Origin: Levilactobacillus wangkuiensis
GTDB taxonomy: Bacteria > Bacillota > Bacilli > Lactobacillales > Lactobacillaceae
Length of the DNA: 64,000 nucleotides
Reading direction: 5' to 3'
NCBI RefSeq assembly: GCF_016861605.1
Contig: NZ_BOLM01000001.1
Location: 124,001 to 188,000, forward strand
Shown here: positions 35,524 to 44,349 of the stretch, piece by piece
Numbering within the stretch: position 1 is the first letter of the stretch
Layout of the letters: every line of letters begins with the position of its first letter
Notes under the pieces: generated by a model
Told to the model about the DNA's origin: nothing
Databases searched by the model: none
Seen by the model: only the letters and a program-made list of their open reading frames with translations
Translations under genes and position numbers: made by a program

Positions 35524-35949
35524 TGCGCTTTTTTGAATTTCACAAAGTCGCGGACTCACCGGATACTTGTAGCATGCAGAAAGCGCCGTCAATATTAACT
35601 TGTATTCTGCAATCATTCATAAAATGTGACGTTTCTGCAAATATGTGATAGTGGCGGGCAATCAGTTGATGAATGAAAAAGAACGGGTGTTTGAATAGCA
35701 AGTGAAAGAAAATAGCGATAGAAAGGGTTTTCAAGAGCACGTTGTATTTCAGAAAACGTCAAAGGGAACACCGGTTCAGCTTTAAAAATCCGTTAACAAT
35801 TCCTTAATATTTCACAAGGAACTGGGAAAACGTGTGGTACTATTAGCTTGTGATTCGTATTGACTATGAACGAACGGGATTGCGCTTGATCGGCGTGTGA
35901 CCACGTTCACTTTGTTTGAAAAAATCTAAAGTCATAAAAGGACGTGTTG
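35524..35949. other. Long A+T-rich upstream region of the LysM-NlpC/P60 gene
   Basis: No gene. An extended -10, TGG-TACTAT (35835-35843), gives a predicted start point about 100 bases before the gene. The region further upstream (35524-35830) shows no convincing hairpin, repeat or operator. Confidence 0.45.
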
Positions 35950-37596
35950 GTGAAGATGAGTACAGGACAACGGAAAACCAAAGCAGTTGTTGGGGTCGTT
36001 GGGGCCATTGGGGCTTTCGCGGCGGGCGCAACCATTACCGCAAATGCGGACAGCATCCAAGTTAAGCCAGGAGACACCGTGTGGGACCTTTCACAAAAAC
36101 TCGGCGTTTCTATTCAGGATTTAGAACAACAGAATTCAATTGACGGCAAGACCGATTTAATCTTTGTTGGACAACGGTTACAAGTCAAGTCAGCTAAGAC
36201 CGCTAAGCAGTCATACACAGTGAAGTCTGGCGATACCTTATGGGATCTCGCTCAGACCTACCACTTAACAGTGGCACAGTTACAGAAGGCCAATGATATG
36301 TCCGGCGATATGTTAAGCGTCGGTCAGAAGTTGACGATTCCACAAACGAGTGCAACTAAGAGTGACAGTACATCCAGTCAAACAACTCCTAGTGCAACCA
36401 GCCAGTCAACGCAGAAGGCCAACGCCGTTCAAGCCCAGATTGTGGCTGAACAGCAGGCGGCTGCAAGTAAGCAAAAGCAACAAACCGCCGCAGCTACTAG
36501 TAGCTCTACTGTGACGAGTGCGGCGAAGTCAACCAGCTCAACGTCAGCAGCATCGACGGGACAGAGTAGTGCCGCCCAGTCATCATCAACGACGGCGACA
36601 AGTCAGGCGAAATCCTCAACGGCCCAAACGGGTTCGCAAACGACTAGTCAATCAGCTTCATCGAGTTCGACGATGAAGCATCAGGCAGCGGCACAACCAG
36701 CAACCCAGTCGGCTGCTAGCTCATCCGTGACGACGCCTTCATCATCAAGTGTGTCAAGTCAGAGTGCCACGTCGCGTACGAACACGACGACGTCTTCCTC
36801 AGTTGCCAGTCAATCACAATCAGCGACGAGCAACCAGACGCCAACTAGCAATGCCACGACCACGACGCAACGGCGCAGTCGTGCAGCCTTGGTACGGTCA
36901 ACGACGCCAAGTGCTACGAGTCAAAGCACGACGAGCCAGAGCCAAACTAGTCCGGCAGCTAAGCAGTCAACAACGAGTCAAAGTGCCGTACAGAGCAGTA
37001 CCAGCACGCCAGCTGCCACGAGTAGCAGTGCGGTAACCCAAACGGGCAGCCAAAACGCGACGGCCACGACCGCGGCTAAGAAGACGAAGCGGATCAAGAC
37101 CGCGACGCGTTCTGCCGTGAACAATCAGACCACGTCATCTGCTTCTGCAGCCCAAGGGTCTACGTCTAGTTCAACGGCAGCCGTTGCGGCGACTAGCAGC
37201 AGTACAAAGAAGAAGGCTAGCACCAGTGGCTTGACCTCAGGTTCTGTCACGGGCTTGGCCTTGAAGTTAGCTTCAGCCAACATTCCTTATGTCTGGGGCG
37301 GGTCTTCCTTGAGTGGGATGGACTGTTCTGGTCTGGTGGCTTATGTTTACCAGCACGCCCAGGGCGTCAGCCTGCCACATAACACGGTCTCCCAAGAAAG
37401 CTATGTCACCACGCACTCTGTGGGCTCAGCTAAGCCTGGGGACATCCTGTTCTGGGGATCTAAAGGGGCCACGTACCACGATGCCATTTACTTAGGCAAC
37501 AACCAATTTGTTGCGGCACCAGAACCCGGTCAAAACGTTAAGGTCCAATCCATCAGCAAGTACTTCATGCCTTCCTTCGCGGGAACCCTGAAGTAG
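35950..37596 (+). CDS. Secreted LysM-NlpC/P60 peptidoglycan endopeptidase with long Ser/Thr/Gln linker
   Basis: About 548 residues. Signal peptide (AVVGVVGAIGAFAAGATITANA), two LysM domains at about 37-82 ('VKPGDTVWDLSQKLGVSIQDL', 'VKSGDTLWDLAQTYHLTVAQL' at their cores, shown in part), then about 300 residues almost only Ser, Thr, Gln and Ala, and a C-terminal NlpC/P60 domain with Cys in 'GMDCSGLVAYVY', His in 'YHDAIYLG'. It binds peptidoglycan and cuts stem peptides, likely in cell separation. Four start codons cluster at 35944-35956; GTG 35950 has the best distance to AAAGGA. Confidence 0.88.
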   Translation: MKMSTGQRKTKAVVGVVGAIGAFAAGATITANADSIQVKPGDTVWDLSQKLGVSIQDLEQQNSIDGKTDLIFVGQRLQVKSAKTAKQSYTVKSGDTLWDLAQTYHLTVAQLQKANDMSGDMLSVGQKLTIPQTSATKSDSTSSQTTPSATSQSTQKANAVQAQIVAEQQAAASKQKQQTAAATSSSTVTSAAKSTSSTSAASTGQSSAAQSSSTTATSQAKSSTAQTGSQTTSQSASSSSTMKHQAAAQPATQSAASSSVTTPSSSSVSSQSATSRTNTTTSSSVASQSQSATSNQTPTSNATTTTQRRSRAALVRSTTPSATSQSTTSQSQTSPAAKQSTTSQSAVQSSTSTPAATSSSAVTQTGSQNATATTAAKKTKRIKTATRSAVNNQTTSSASAAQGSTSSSTAAVAATSSSTKKKASTSGLTSGSVTGLALKLASANIPYVWGGSSLSGMDCSGLVAYVYQHAQGVSLPHNTVSQESYVTTHSVGSAKPGDILFWGSKGATYHDAIYLGNNQFVAAPEPGQNVKVQSISKYFMPSFAGTLK

Positions 37597-37663
37597 AGCG
37601 TTTCCATCCGAAGCAGGGGTTTAGCCACTTTGGCCAAACTGCCGAAAAAAGTTAAGATTATCG

Positions 37664-37692
37664 TTAACAAATCCGTGACCAAGTGTTATGAT
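37664..37692 (+). promoter_or_regulatory. Predicted promoter of small ORF
   Basis: TTAACA (37664-37669), 17 bases, TATGAT (37687-37692). Confidence 0.6.
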
Positions 37693-37757
37693 ACTTTTTG
37701 TCATTTAGAGACAGACGAGTAATCATAAATAAACCTGGTTGAAGGAGTTGTGTATTG

Positions 37758-37964
37758 ATGAGTAATCGAATTGAGATTCTGGAAGAATACCGGCAAGCTA
37801 ATTCACAGTTAGCCACGCTTAAGCGGAAAGAGTCTGAGAGTGTTTGTTCTAGTTCGGAAACGGTGCGAATCGAGCCCCGTTACGGCGAGGAAATGCATGA
37901 CCTATCCAATAAGTGCGCTCAGCTGGACATGATTCTGGAAGCAATGGATGCTTCGGAAGATTAA
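37758..37964 (+). CDS. Small hypothetical protein
   Basis: About 68 residues, acidic and probably all helical ('IEILEEYRQANSQLATLKRK' and 'LSNKCAQLDMILEAMDAS'), which would suit a short coiled coil. There is no signal or membrane segment. It has its own promoter, a GGAG ribosome site and a terminator, which supports a real gene. ATG 37758 is chosen; TTG 37755 is possible. I do not recognise the family. Confidence 0.6.
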   Translation: MSNRIEILEEYRQANSQLATLKRKESESVCSSSETVRIEPRYGEEMHDLSNKCAQLDMILEAMDASED

Positions 37965-37979
37965 ATAAAAACCTATCGA

Positions 37980-38012
37980 GGAGTTTGGGAGTTGATCCCA
38001 GGCTCCTTTTTT
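37980..38012 (+). terminator. Terminator of small ORF
   Basis: GGAGTTTGGGA (37980-37990) pairs with TCCCAGGCTCC (37996-38006), then T6. Confidence 0.85.
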
Positions 38013-38063
38013 GCTAGGCCAATTTTGGTAGCTTAGCCATTGAACGTCAATATTGGGATATAC

Positions 38064-38114
38064 AAAAAGCCGTAGAGTGGTCGGACAGATGTCCAAGCCA
38101 TTCTACGGCTTTTT
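38064..38114. terminator. Bidirectional terminator
   Basis: AAAAAGCCGTAGA (38064-38076) pairs perfectly with TCTACGGCTTTTT (38102-38114). It serves the minus-strand lipid kinase and stops read-through from the left. Confidence 0.85.
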
Positions 38115-38129
38115 AAAATAAGAACCTTA

Positions 38130-39089
38130 TTAAATGGTTAAATCAAACCAGAAGGGATACTGGTTAACCCCAACGTAGACGTCGAAGAAACGTCCGCCCA
38201 TCTCTTCACCGTCTAATTGGCCGTATTCGATGGCTGGAACGGTGAGGTGGACCTTTGGTGCCTGATAGTAGTGAACGGCCTTAGACGTCAAATGACGCTT
38301 AAATACGAGCCGTAGGGCTAACCACATCAGCTTCAAGAAGTTGGGCTTCTCGATAACCACTAGGTGGAGCTGATGATCTTCAATCGTGGCCCCCGGGGCG
38401 ATGCCAACGCCACCCCCGAAGTAGGGATGATTAGTTGTAGTCACCAAGAAGGCGTTGGCATAGATATCACGTTGATTGCCCACGTGGACGGTCAACGTGA
38501 ACCCAGATTGGTTGTAGTACACATCTAATGCCGATGCCAGGTAAGACAGGGAGCCCAGGTGGTGCTTGTTGAGCCAAACCTTGGCCTTGGATTGATTGGC
38601 CTTGGTAATAATGGCTGCATCGAAACCGATCCCCAAATTGTTCGTGAAGACACCATGTTCGTGCTTAATCGTTTCATCATACGCGCCAATATCATAATTG
38701 GTTGCGTGGGTACATTGGATGACTTGATCAAAGGCGTCTTCCCATTTCAGGGCCATGCCGGCGCCGCGGGCAAAGTCGTTGCCGGACCCGATAGGAATGT
38801 AGCTAACCGGAATCGGGTAAGTCCGGGGTTGTTTGGTGAGACCGTTAATGGCCTCGTGCAGGGTGCCGTCGCCCCCAATGGCGAGAACCACCCAATTTTG
38901 GTGGGGTTCATCGGGGAGTTGTTTGGCAAATTGCTCGCTTAACAGAATTGCGTGGTGGGGGTACTCCGAAACAGCTAGTTGGTAGGAGACTTGGGCGTCA
39001 TCAAGGCGCGCCTGAATCTGAGGCCAAAGTGTAGCGGCCTGGCCACTTCCTGCGTGTTCATTTAGGATGATATAGAACTGGACAGTCAC
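38130..39089 (-). CDS. Diacylglycerol/lipid kinase family protein
   Basis: 319 residues of the DAGK catalytic family (DgkB/YegS/BmrU type). N-terminal 'NEHAGSGQA' and the ATP/metal motif 'AIGGDGTLHEAINGL', then 'PIGSGNDFARGAG'. It is a soluble, membrane-associating kinase that phosphorylates diacylglycerol or a similar lipid, recycling lipids from lipoteichoic acid synthesis. The exact lipid is uncertain. It starts at GTG 39089 with GAGGAG upstream. Monocistronic on the minus strand. Confidence 0.87.
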   Translation of the reverse strand: MTVQFYIILNEHAGSGQAATLWPQIQARLDDAQVSYQLAVSEYPHHAILLSEQFAKQLPDEPHQNWVVLAIGGDGTLHEAINGLTKQPRTYPIPVSYIPIGSGNDFARGAGMALKWEDAFDQVIQCTHATNYDIGAYDETIKHEHGVFTNNLGIGFDAAIITKANQSKAKVWLNKHHLGSLSYLASALDVYYNQSGFTLTVHVGNQRDIYANAFLVTTTNHPYFGGGVGIAPGATIEDHQLHLVVIEKPNFLKLMWLALRLVFKRHLTSKAVHYYQAPKVHLTVPAIEYGQLDGEEMGGRFFDVYVGVNQYPFWFDLTI

Positions 39090-39244
39090 CGTACTGCTCC
39101 TCTCAATTTTTAGTCCATTTCATTATAAACGAAAACCAGCGGGGTGCCTAGTGATTATCGTCGACTTTCCTTAGTTGTAATAATTAAGACGCCAATGGGT
39201 TCGGAAATGGCTAAATGACAACGGTTTCATGGGTTTTGCACAAC

Positions 39245-39280
39245 TAAAAAAGGACCCGAGACGATTGGCCTCGAATCCTT
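39245..39280 (-). terminator. rpoY-rnjA terminator
   Basis: On the minus strand AAGGATTCGAG pairs with CTCGGGTCCTT (two G-T wobbles), followed by T6. Confidence 0.8.
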
Positions 39281-39288
39281 CAGGTAAA

Positions 39289-40968
39289 TTACTTAGTCAT
39301 GATGAACATTGGGAGAATCATTGGGTGCCGCTCGGTCTTCTCAAACAAGAAGTTTTGCAGGTCATCAATGACCGCGTTGCGAATGGAGGCTTCAGTGGCC
39401 TTCGGATTACGCATCGCCCGACGGATTGTCTGGAAGACGCGCCGCCGACCCTCGTTCAACAACTCACCGGATTCTCGCATGTAAACGAACCCACGAGAAA
39501 GCAGGTCAGGACCGGCTTTGATCTCTTGGTTCTTGAGATCGATCGTGGCAACCACGACCACCAGGCCTTCTTCGGAGAGTAATTGACGGTCGCGTAACAC
39601 GACGTTGCCAATGTCACCGATGCCAGAGCCGTCAATGTAGACGTCACCAGCAGTGAAGTGGCCAGCGACCCGAGCCGAATCCTGGGTGAGGGCGAGAACG
39701 TCCCCATTTTGCAGGATAAAGCTGTGGTCGAGGGGAACCCCACATTGTTCAGCCAGTTCGGTATGGATTTTCAACATCCGGTATTCCCCGTGAATTGGCA
39801 TGAAGAATTTCGGTTGCATCAGCCGGAGCATCAGCTTCTGTTCTTCTTGACCACCGTGACCGGAAGTATGAATGTTGTTGACCTTACCATGAATGACGTT
39901 GGCGCCGGCTTCTTCTAGCTCGTTAATGACCCGGTTGACCGAAATGGTGTTCCCAGGGATTGGGTTACTAGAGAAGACGACGGTGTCACCCGGTTGGATG
40001 GCGATTTGCCGGTGGGTCCCGTTGGCGATCCGTGAAAGGGCCGCCATGGGTTCACCTTGCGAACCGGTACAGAGAATCATGACCTTGTTCGCCGGCATGG
40101 AGCGAATGGTATTGGCGTCAACTAACGCTTCGTCGGGGATGTTTAAGTACCCGAGTTCTCGACCATTAACAATGGCTGCTTCCATGGAACGGCCAAAGAC
40201 CGCAATCTTACGACCGTGGGCCAGTGCTGTTTCACAGGCAGTTTCAATCCGAGAAATGTTCGAAGCGAAGGTGGCAAAGATGACCCGGCCCTCGACTTGG
40301 TCAAAAATCTTACGGATGGACTTACCCACCCATTTTTCTGACTTCGTCCAGATAGGGCGTTCAGCGTTCGTGCTATCAGACATCAAGCACAAAACGCCTT
40401 CTTCACCCAGCTTGGCCATCTTTTGTAGATCAGGCGGCTGGTTGGTAACGGGTGTTAAGTCGAACTTATAGTCACCCGTTTCCACAATCGTGCCGACTGG
40501 TGTATGGACAGCAACCCCCAGGGTATCAGGGATTGAGTGGGTCGTCCGGAAGAAGGTGACACTCATCTTCCGAAATTTAAGCACAGTATCATCATCAATT
40601 GTGTGTAGTTCAGTCGATTTAAGTAATCCGTGTTCTTCAAGCTTGTTCTTGATTAAAGCTAAGGCTAACGGACCCGCGTATACGGGAACGTTGAGTGCCT
40701 TTAATAAATAAGGAATACCGCCAATATGATCTTCATGGCCGTGGGTAATCACTAGCGCCTTGATTTTGGCTTGGTTTTCAACGAGGTACTGGTAATCAGG
40801 AATCACATAATCGATTCCTAATAATTCGTCCTCTGGAAATTTAATCCCGGCATCAATTAGGATGATTTCATCCTGAAATTGAATTCCGTAAGTGTTTTTC
40901 CCAATTTCGCCAAGTCCACCCACGCCAAAGATAGCGGTCTCGTTATTTTTGACGTTTAACTTGTTCAT
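39289..40968 (-). CDS. rnjA: Ribonuclease J1
   Basis: 559 residues. A metallo-beta-lactamase/beta-CASP ribonuclease with 5' exonuclease and endonuclease action in mRNA decay. The zinc motif is complete: '[16 protein letters not shown]'; also '[17 protein letters not shown]', '[11 protein letters not shown]', '[17 protein letters not shown]', '[12 protein letters not shown]', given in short parts. Length is normal. It overlaps rpoY by four bases (ATGA). A second RNase J gene lies at the right end of the window and probably supplies the J2 partner. Confidence 0.93.
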   Translation of the reverse strand: MNKLNVKNNETAIFGVGGLGEIGKNTYGIQFQDEIILIDAGIKFPEDELLGIDYVIPDYQYLVENQAKIKALVITHGHEDHIGGIPYLLKALNVPVYAGPLALALIKNKLEEHGLLKSTELHTIDDDTVLKFRKMSVTFFRTTHSIPDTLGVAVHTPVGTIVETGDYKFDLTPVTNQPPDLQKMAKLGEEGVLCLMSDSTNAERPIWTKSEKWVGKSIRKIFDQVEGRVIFATFASNISRIETACETALAHGRKIAVFGRSMEAAIVNGRELGYLNIPDEALVDANTIRSMPANKVMILCTGSQGEPMAALSRIANGTHRQIAIQPGDTVVFSSNPIPGNTISVNRVINELEEAGANVIHGKVNNIHTSGHGGQEEQKLMLRLMQPKFFMPIHGEYRMLKIHTELAEQCGVPLDHSFILQNGDVLALTQDSARVAGHFTAGDVYIDGSGIGDIGNVVLRDRQLLSEEGLVVVVATIDLKNQEIKAGPDLLSRGFVYMRESGELLNEGRRRVFQTIRRAMRNPKATEASIRNAVIDDLQNFLFEKTERHPMILPMFIMTK

Positions 40969-41183
40969 TCAGTGAACTCCGTTAATTTGTAATTCGGATT
41001 CTGTTGCTCGTAAGCTAAGTCGTTGCCTTCGATAGCTTCGATGAATTCGATATTGTGGTCCGTGTGTGCTTCCACTTGTGCCCGGGCTTCAACCTCGGTT
41101 GGGGCCTCCAGGTAAAGGGAATGCGTATCCTCGCGCTTAGGATTCCGCTTGTTATCTTCTTGGTAATATACTTTATAAATCAC
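40965..41183 (-). CDS. rpoY: RNA polymerase epsilon subunit
   Basis: 72 residues: '[19 protein letters not shown]', '[20 protein letters not shown]', 'YNIEFIEA'-like segment read as '[18 protein letters not shown]'. It matches RpoY (DUF1447), a small RNA polymerase subunit of Firmicutes, normally encoded just before rnjA as here. GTG 41183 is chosen because it is eight bases after GGAG and gives the usual start 'MIYKV'; TTG 41189 is too close to the ribosome site. Confidence 0.9.
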   Translation of the reverse strand: MIYKVYYQEDNKRNPKREDTHSLYLEAPTEVEARAQVEAHTDHNIEFIEAIEGNDLAYEQQNPNYKLTEFTE

Positions 41184-41343
41184 AGACAAAACTCCTTCAA
41201 TTTAAACGATTTAATTCGTCAATTCGTGAGCGAACGATGAATTATTTATGTCCTGCCGAACTGCGGGTTGCTTACACAACAATTAGCACAATTTTAGCAT
41301 AGTTTCAGCTGATTGTATAGAATTACCCCTAGACGGTAAAACA

Positions 41344-41352
41344 TGCTATGAT
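41344..41352 (+). promoter_or_regulatory. Predicted extended -10 of the membrane-anchored unknown
   Basis: TGC-TATGAT with no good -35. It is divergent from the rpoY-rnjA operon. Confidence 0.5.
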
Positions 41353-41384
41353 GAAACTAGTGTAAAGTGAACGGAGGAGTCGCC

Positions 41385-41888
41385 ATGGCACTAATAGTGG
41401 AAATAATTATTGGCATCATTATTGCGTTGGTTATTTACGTTGTGATTCACCGAATGATTGTACAACGGGCCACCAGAATGGTGCGGCGAAACGCCCAGGA
41501 TGAAACGGATGTGGCGGTCAAGGCCGCGCTACAGCGGTTGGTGAATGACGATGTGCTGACCGAAGAAGAGTGTCAAATTAGTTCGGCGGTGACCGTGGCC
41601 GATGTCTGGGGTCGGGGCGTGATGGCCTTTGAATACGCCATGCCAACCGGAATGGATACGGATCGCCGGTTACCGCACTTAGAAACAGCCTTCAATGACG
41701 CGTTGGCCAGTTTTAGTGCGGATCATCAAGTCAAGGCAGTCGTGGCCGGGCCGGCGTTTGTGGTCAGTGACATCTGGCTGTACGAGGGGCAACTTCACGT
41801 GGATGTGGCCTACCTCATGAACGAATCCACGGTGGAATACTTGAAAGATTTAAAAAAGCTTAATGATCCGGCGATGAAGGACCTCTAG
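41385..41888 (+). CDS. Membrane-anchored protein of unknown function
   Basis: 167 residues. One N-terminal hydrophobic segment ('LIVEIIIGIIIALVIYVVI') is followed by a charged, helical stretch ('RATRMVRRNAQDETD') and a soluble domain of about 110 residues ('VWGRGVMAFEYAMPTG', 'VVAGPAFVVSDIWLYEGQLHVDVAYLMN'). No cysteine pairs or catalytic motif. GGAGGAG precedes ATG 41385. It stands alone between rpoY (divergent) and a candidate small RNA. I do not recognise a family. Confidence 0.65.
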   Translation: MALIVEIIIGIIIALVIYVVIHRMIVQRATRMVRRNAQDETDVAVKAALQRLVNDDVLTEEECQISSAVTVADVWGRGVMAFEYAMPTGMDTDRRLPHLETAFNDALASFSADHQVKAVVAGPAFVVSDIWLYEGQLHVDVAYLMNESTVEYLKDLKKLNDPAMKDL

Positions 41889-42090
41889 CCCTTGTTAGAG
41901 GGAACTCGGAATGACGTGTTCTTCCATTAGAAGTGCTTGGAGATATGTGAGTCCACGTAAGCGACACGTCGGTCCAGTTAATGGTTCACTCCCACTAGTC
42001 GCTTTCACGAGGGACGAATCGGGGTCGCACCTAGGTCATTGAAACACTCCGGATAAGATGTGTAAGAATAGATTGTTAAAACAATCACAA
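41889..42090. other. Intergenic segment with alternative inverted repeats
   Basis: No gene. GACGTGT (41914-41920) can pair with ACACGTC (41965-41971), while CGTAAGCGAC (41957-41966) can pair with GTCGCTTTCACG (41999-42010); the two overlap and exclude each other. It may be the 3' end of the upstream transcript. A clear T run is missing. Confidence 0.35.
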
Positions 42091-42102
42091 TATAATGGAA
42101 GA

Positions 42103-42278
42103 AACACGTTTGATTTTGATAGAAATCGGCAAATAATTGTTGTCAGATGGGGCTGTGGCCCACGTTTAAAAGGGAAAAGGTTCCCCAAAGATTTTACGGT
42201 TTCTACTATAGAGAGATTCAGTCGAAAAGGATTCAAGTCCAGATGCCTGGTTGGCGCCGCAGGACTTGAATCCTTTTT
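42103..42278 (+). ncRNA. Candidate small RNA with own promoter and terminator
   Basis: A perfect TATAAT (42091-42096, weak -35) lies upstream, and a very strong terminator, AAAAGGATTCAAGTCC (42225-42240) with GGACTTGAATCCTTTT (42262-42277), ends it. In between are about 120 bases with small hairpins (GGGC/GCCC and GGGAA/TTCCC near 42153-42185) and no ribosome site or plausible ORF. It sits between two convergent genes that have or need their own terminators. It does not look like 6S RNA, since its ends do not pair, nor like tmRNA or RNase P RNA. Confidence 0.55.
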
Positions 42279-42341
42279 GCTTGGTGCTGGCCGATTCTTA
42301 TACTGAGAACGGAAACCCACACTAGATTCGTTTAGCCACCT

Positions 42342-42377
42342 AAAAAACGCCGTCACCCAATTTTCAGGGCGACGGCG
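42342..42377 (-). terminator. def terminator
   Basis: On the minus strand CGCCGTCGCCC pairs with GGGTGACGGCG, followed by T6. Confidence 0.85.
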
Positions 42378-42390
42378 ACATTTTAGTTAA

Positions 42391-42951
42391 TTACTCAATC
42401 ATGATCATGTCATCGTTACGGGCGAACGGCTCGTCCTTGTTGATGTGATCGTAGAAGAGGGTGCCATGTAAGTGGTCGATTTCGTGTTGGCAAACGATTG
42501 CCGGGTAGTTCTTCAGGCGAATCTGGTGCTTCTCACCGGTCACGTCGTAGTAACGTAAGGTGATGCGGTCGTGACGGGGTACGAAGCCGGGCACGTCTTT
42601 ATCAACGGAGAGGCAGCCTTCACCCTCAGTCAGGGCACCGGGTTGAACGGATTCAGACACGATGACCGGATTGATGATGACATCGGTGAACGGTGACTTG
42701 CCGCCGTCTTCTGGTGCGGGCACCAGCACGGAAGCCATCTTCTTGGAAACCCCCACTTGGGGAGCTGCCAGGCCAACGCCAGCGCGCAAACCGTATTTCT
42801 TACATTGTTCTGGGTCTTGGGAAACAACTAAGTATTCCATTAAGTCCTTAGCGAGTTGTTGGTCTTCCGCTGAGAGGGGGAACTTCACGTCCGCAGCCTC
42901 TTGACGTAGGACGGGATCGCCGTCGCGGACAATATCTTTCATGAGAAACAA
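42391..42951 (-). CDS. def: Peptide deformylase
   Basis: 186 residues. It removes the formyl group from N-terminal Met of new proteins. The three metal/active-site motifs are all present: '[10 protein letters not shown]', 'EGCLSVD' and 'HEIDHLHG'. The insertion between motifs 1 and 2 fits the type 2 deformylases of Gram-positive bacteria. TTG 42951 is chosen because it lies eight bases after GGAGGT; ATG 42942 is seventeen bases away. Confidence 0.93.
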   Translation of the reverse strand: MFLMKDIVRDGDPVLRQEAADVKFPLSAEDQQLAKDLMEYLVVSQDPEQCKKYGLRAGVGLAAPQVGVSKKMASVLVPAPEDGGKSPFTDVIINPVIVSESVQPGALTEGEGCLSVDKDVPGFVPRHDRITLRYYDVTGEKHQIRLKNYPAIVCQHEIDHLHGTLFYDHINKDEPFARNDDMIMIE

Positions 42952-43124
42952 GAGCAATTACCTCCGCAAAAATTAAATATAGTTACGTACTATTGTAACA
43001 TACCGGTTAAAGGAAATGAAATGAAAAGAAAACGGTTTCTATTTTCAAAAAAAGTGAAAAATGTAAAACCGCAACTCGCAGTAGGAGTTTGACCGAATCC
43101 CTTTATTTGTCACAATGAAAGGGC

Positions 43125-43153
43125 TTGCAAGAGCTGTGAAAAAATGGTACATT
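43125..43153 (+). promoter_or_regulatory. Predicted pdh operon promoter
   Basis: TTGCAA (43125-43130), exact 17-base spacer, TACATT (43148-43153). The leader holds GTTAAC..GTTAAC, able to form a short hairpin (about 43179-43199). Confidence 0.7.
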
Positions 43154-43231
43154 TTAAACGTAGTCAGGAAACGCAACGTTAACTCACTTTTAGTTAACAA
43201 TTTCATATCAAGTGAAAGGAAAGTGTTACTT

Positions 43232-44347
43232 ATGGCTAATGGAAGCAAACAGATTGTAGACTTTGCCAAAATCAAAGCTACGATGGCCGATCCGTATAAG
43301 CACCCGGTTCAAGTCATCAATGGAGATGGCAAGGTTGTTGATCCAGACACGTTGGCAAAATATTCAGATGACCAACTTGTTGACTTCATGAAGAAAATGG
43401 TTTGGGAGCGTACGTTACACGAACAAACAATGAACTTCTCCCGTCAGGGTCGTCTCGGTTTCTATGCTCCAACTGCCGGTGAGGAAGCCAGTGAAATGGG
43501 AAGTGTTACCGCATTTAAGGAACAAGACTTCCTGTTACCTGCATACCGTGATTTACCACAAATGATTCAACACGGTACTACCGTTGCAAAAGGTTTCTTA
43601 TGGTCAAAGGGTCATGTTGAAGGTAATCAACACGAAAATCCTAACATGATGTTCCCACAAATTATCATTGGTGCCCAATACGTTGAAACTGCCGGCGTTG
43701 CTCTGGGTATCCAAAAGAACAAAGACGAAGACCGTGTAGCGTTTGTCTACACCGGTGATGGTGGTACTTCACAAGGGGACTGGTACGAAGGAGTTAACTT
43801 CACCAGTGCTTACCAAGCACCTGCCGTATTCTTCGTTCAAAACAACGGTTGGGCTATTTCCGTTCCACGGAAGAAGCAAACTGCTGCTGAAACCTTAGCA
43901 CAAAAGGCCGTTGCCATGGGTGTTCCTTCCGTCCAAGTTGATGGGATGGATATCGTGGCCGTCCACGAAGTTTCAAAGGCTGCTCGTGACTATGCCGCTG
44001 CTGGTAATGGTCCAGTTGTTATTGAAACCTTAACTTACCGTTATGGTGCTCACTCCTCTGCTGGTGATGATCCTTCTCGTTACCGGACCGATGAAGAAAC
44101 TAAGCCTTGGTTCGATGCCGATCCATTAATTCGTATGCGGAAGGTCTTAACTGACAAGGGCGTTTGGTCACAAGATCAAGAAGACAAGTTAGTTGAACAA
44201 TACAAAGACGAATTTAAAGACGCAATGAAGGAAGCTGAAGCAGCACCTGCACAAAAGGTTTCTGACTTCTTGAAGTGGACTTACAATGTTCCTACTCCAG
44301 CTGTTAAGAAGCAAATTGCAGAATTCGAAGCAAAGGAGTCGAAGTAA
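43232..44347 (+). CDS. pdhA: Pyruvate dehydrogenase E1 component, alpha subunit
   Basis: 371 residues. With PdhB it decarboxylates pyruvate using thiamine diphosphate. TPP motif 'GDGGTSQGDWYEGVNF...FVQNN' at about 175-206; phosphorylation-loop region 'RYGAHSSAGDDPSRYRT' near 270, given in part. First gene of pdhABCD. ATG 43232 gives the family start 'MANGSKQIVDF'; the in-frame ATG at 43115 lies in the promoter. Codons are strongly biased to A/T-ending favoured ones, as in highly expressed genes. Confidence 0.95.
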   Translation: MANGSKQIVDFAKIKATMADPYKHPVQVINGDGKVVDPDTLAKYSDDQLVDFMKKMVWERTLHEQTMNFSRQGRLGFYAPTAGEEASEMGSVTAFKEQDFLLPAYRDLPQMIQHGTTVAKGFLWSKGHVEGNQHENPNMMFPQIIIGAQYVETAGVALGIQKNKDEDRVAFVYTGDGGTSQGDWYEGVNFTSAYQAPAVFFVQNNGWAISVPRKKQTAAETLAQKAVAMGVPSVQVDGMDIVAVHEVSKAARDYAAAGNGPVVIETLTYRYGAHSSAGDDPSRYRTDEETKPWFDADPLIRMRKVLTDKGVWSQDQEDKLVEQYKDEFKDAMKEAEAAPAQKVSDFLKWTYNVPTPAVKKQIAEFEAKESK

Positions 44348-44349
44348 TC

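Noticed and set aside
41889-42060. T-box riboswitch (GGGGTCGCACC near 42020 resembles the T-box sequence)
   Set aside because: No AGGGTGGNACCGCG match, no stem I, and no synthetase or transporter gene downstream in that direction.
42103-42278. 6S RNA
   Set aside because: The two ends do not pair into the long closed rod with central bubble expected of 6S RNA.
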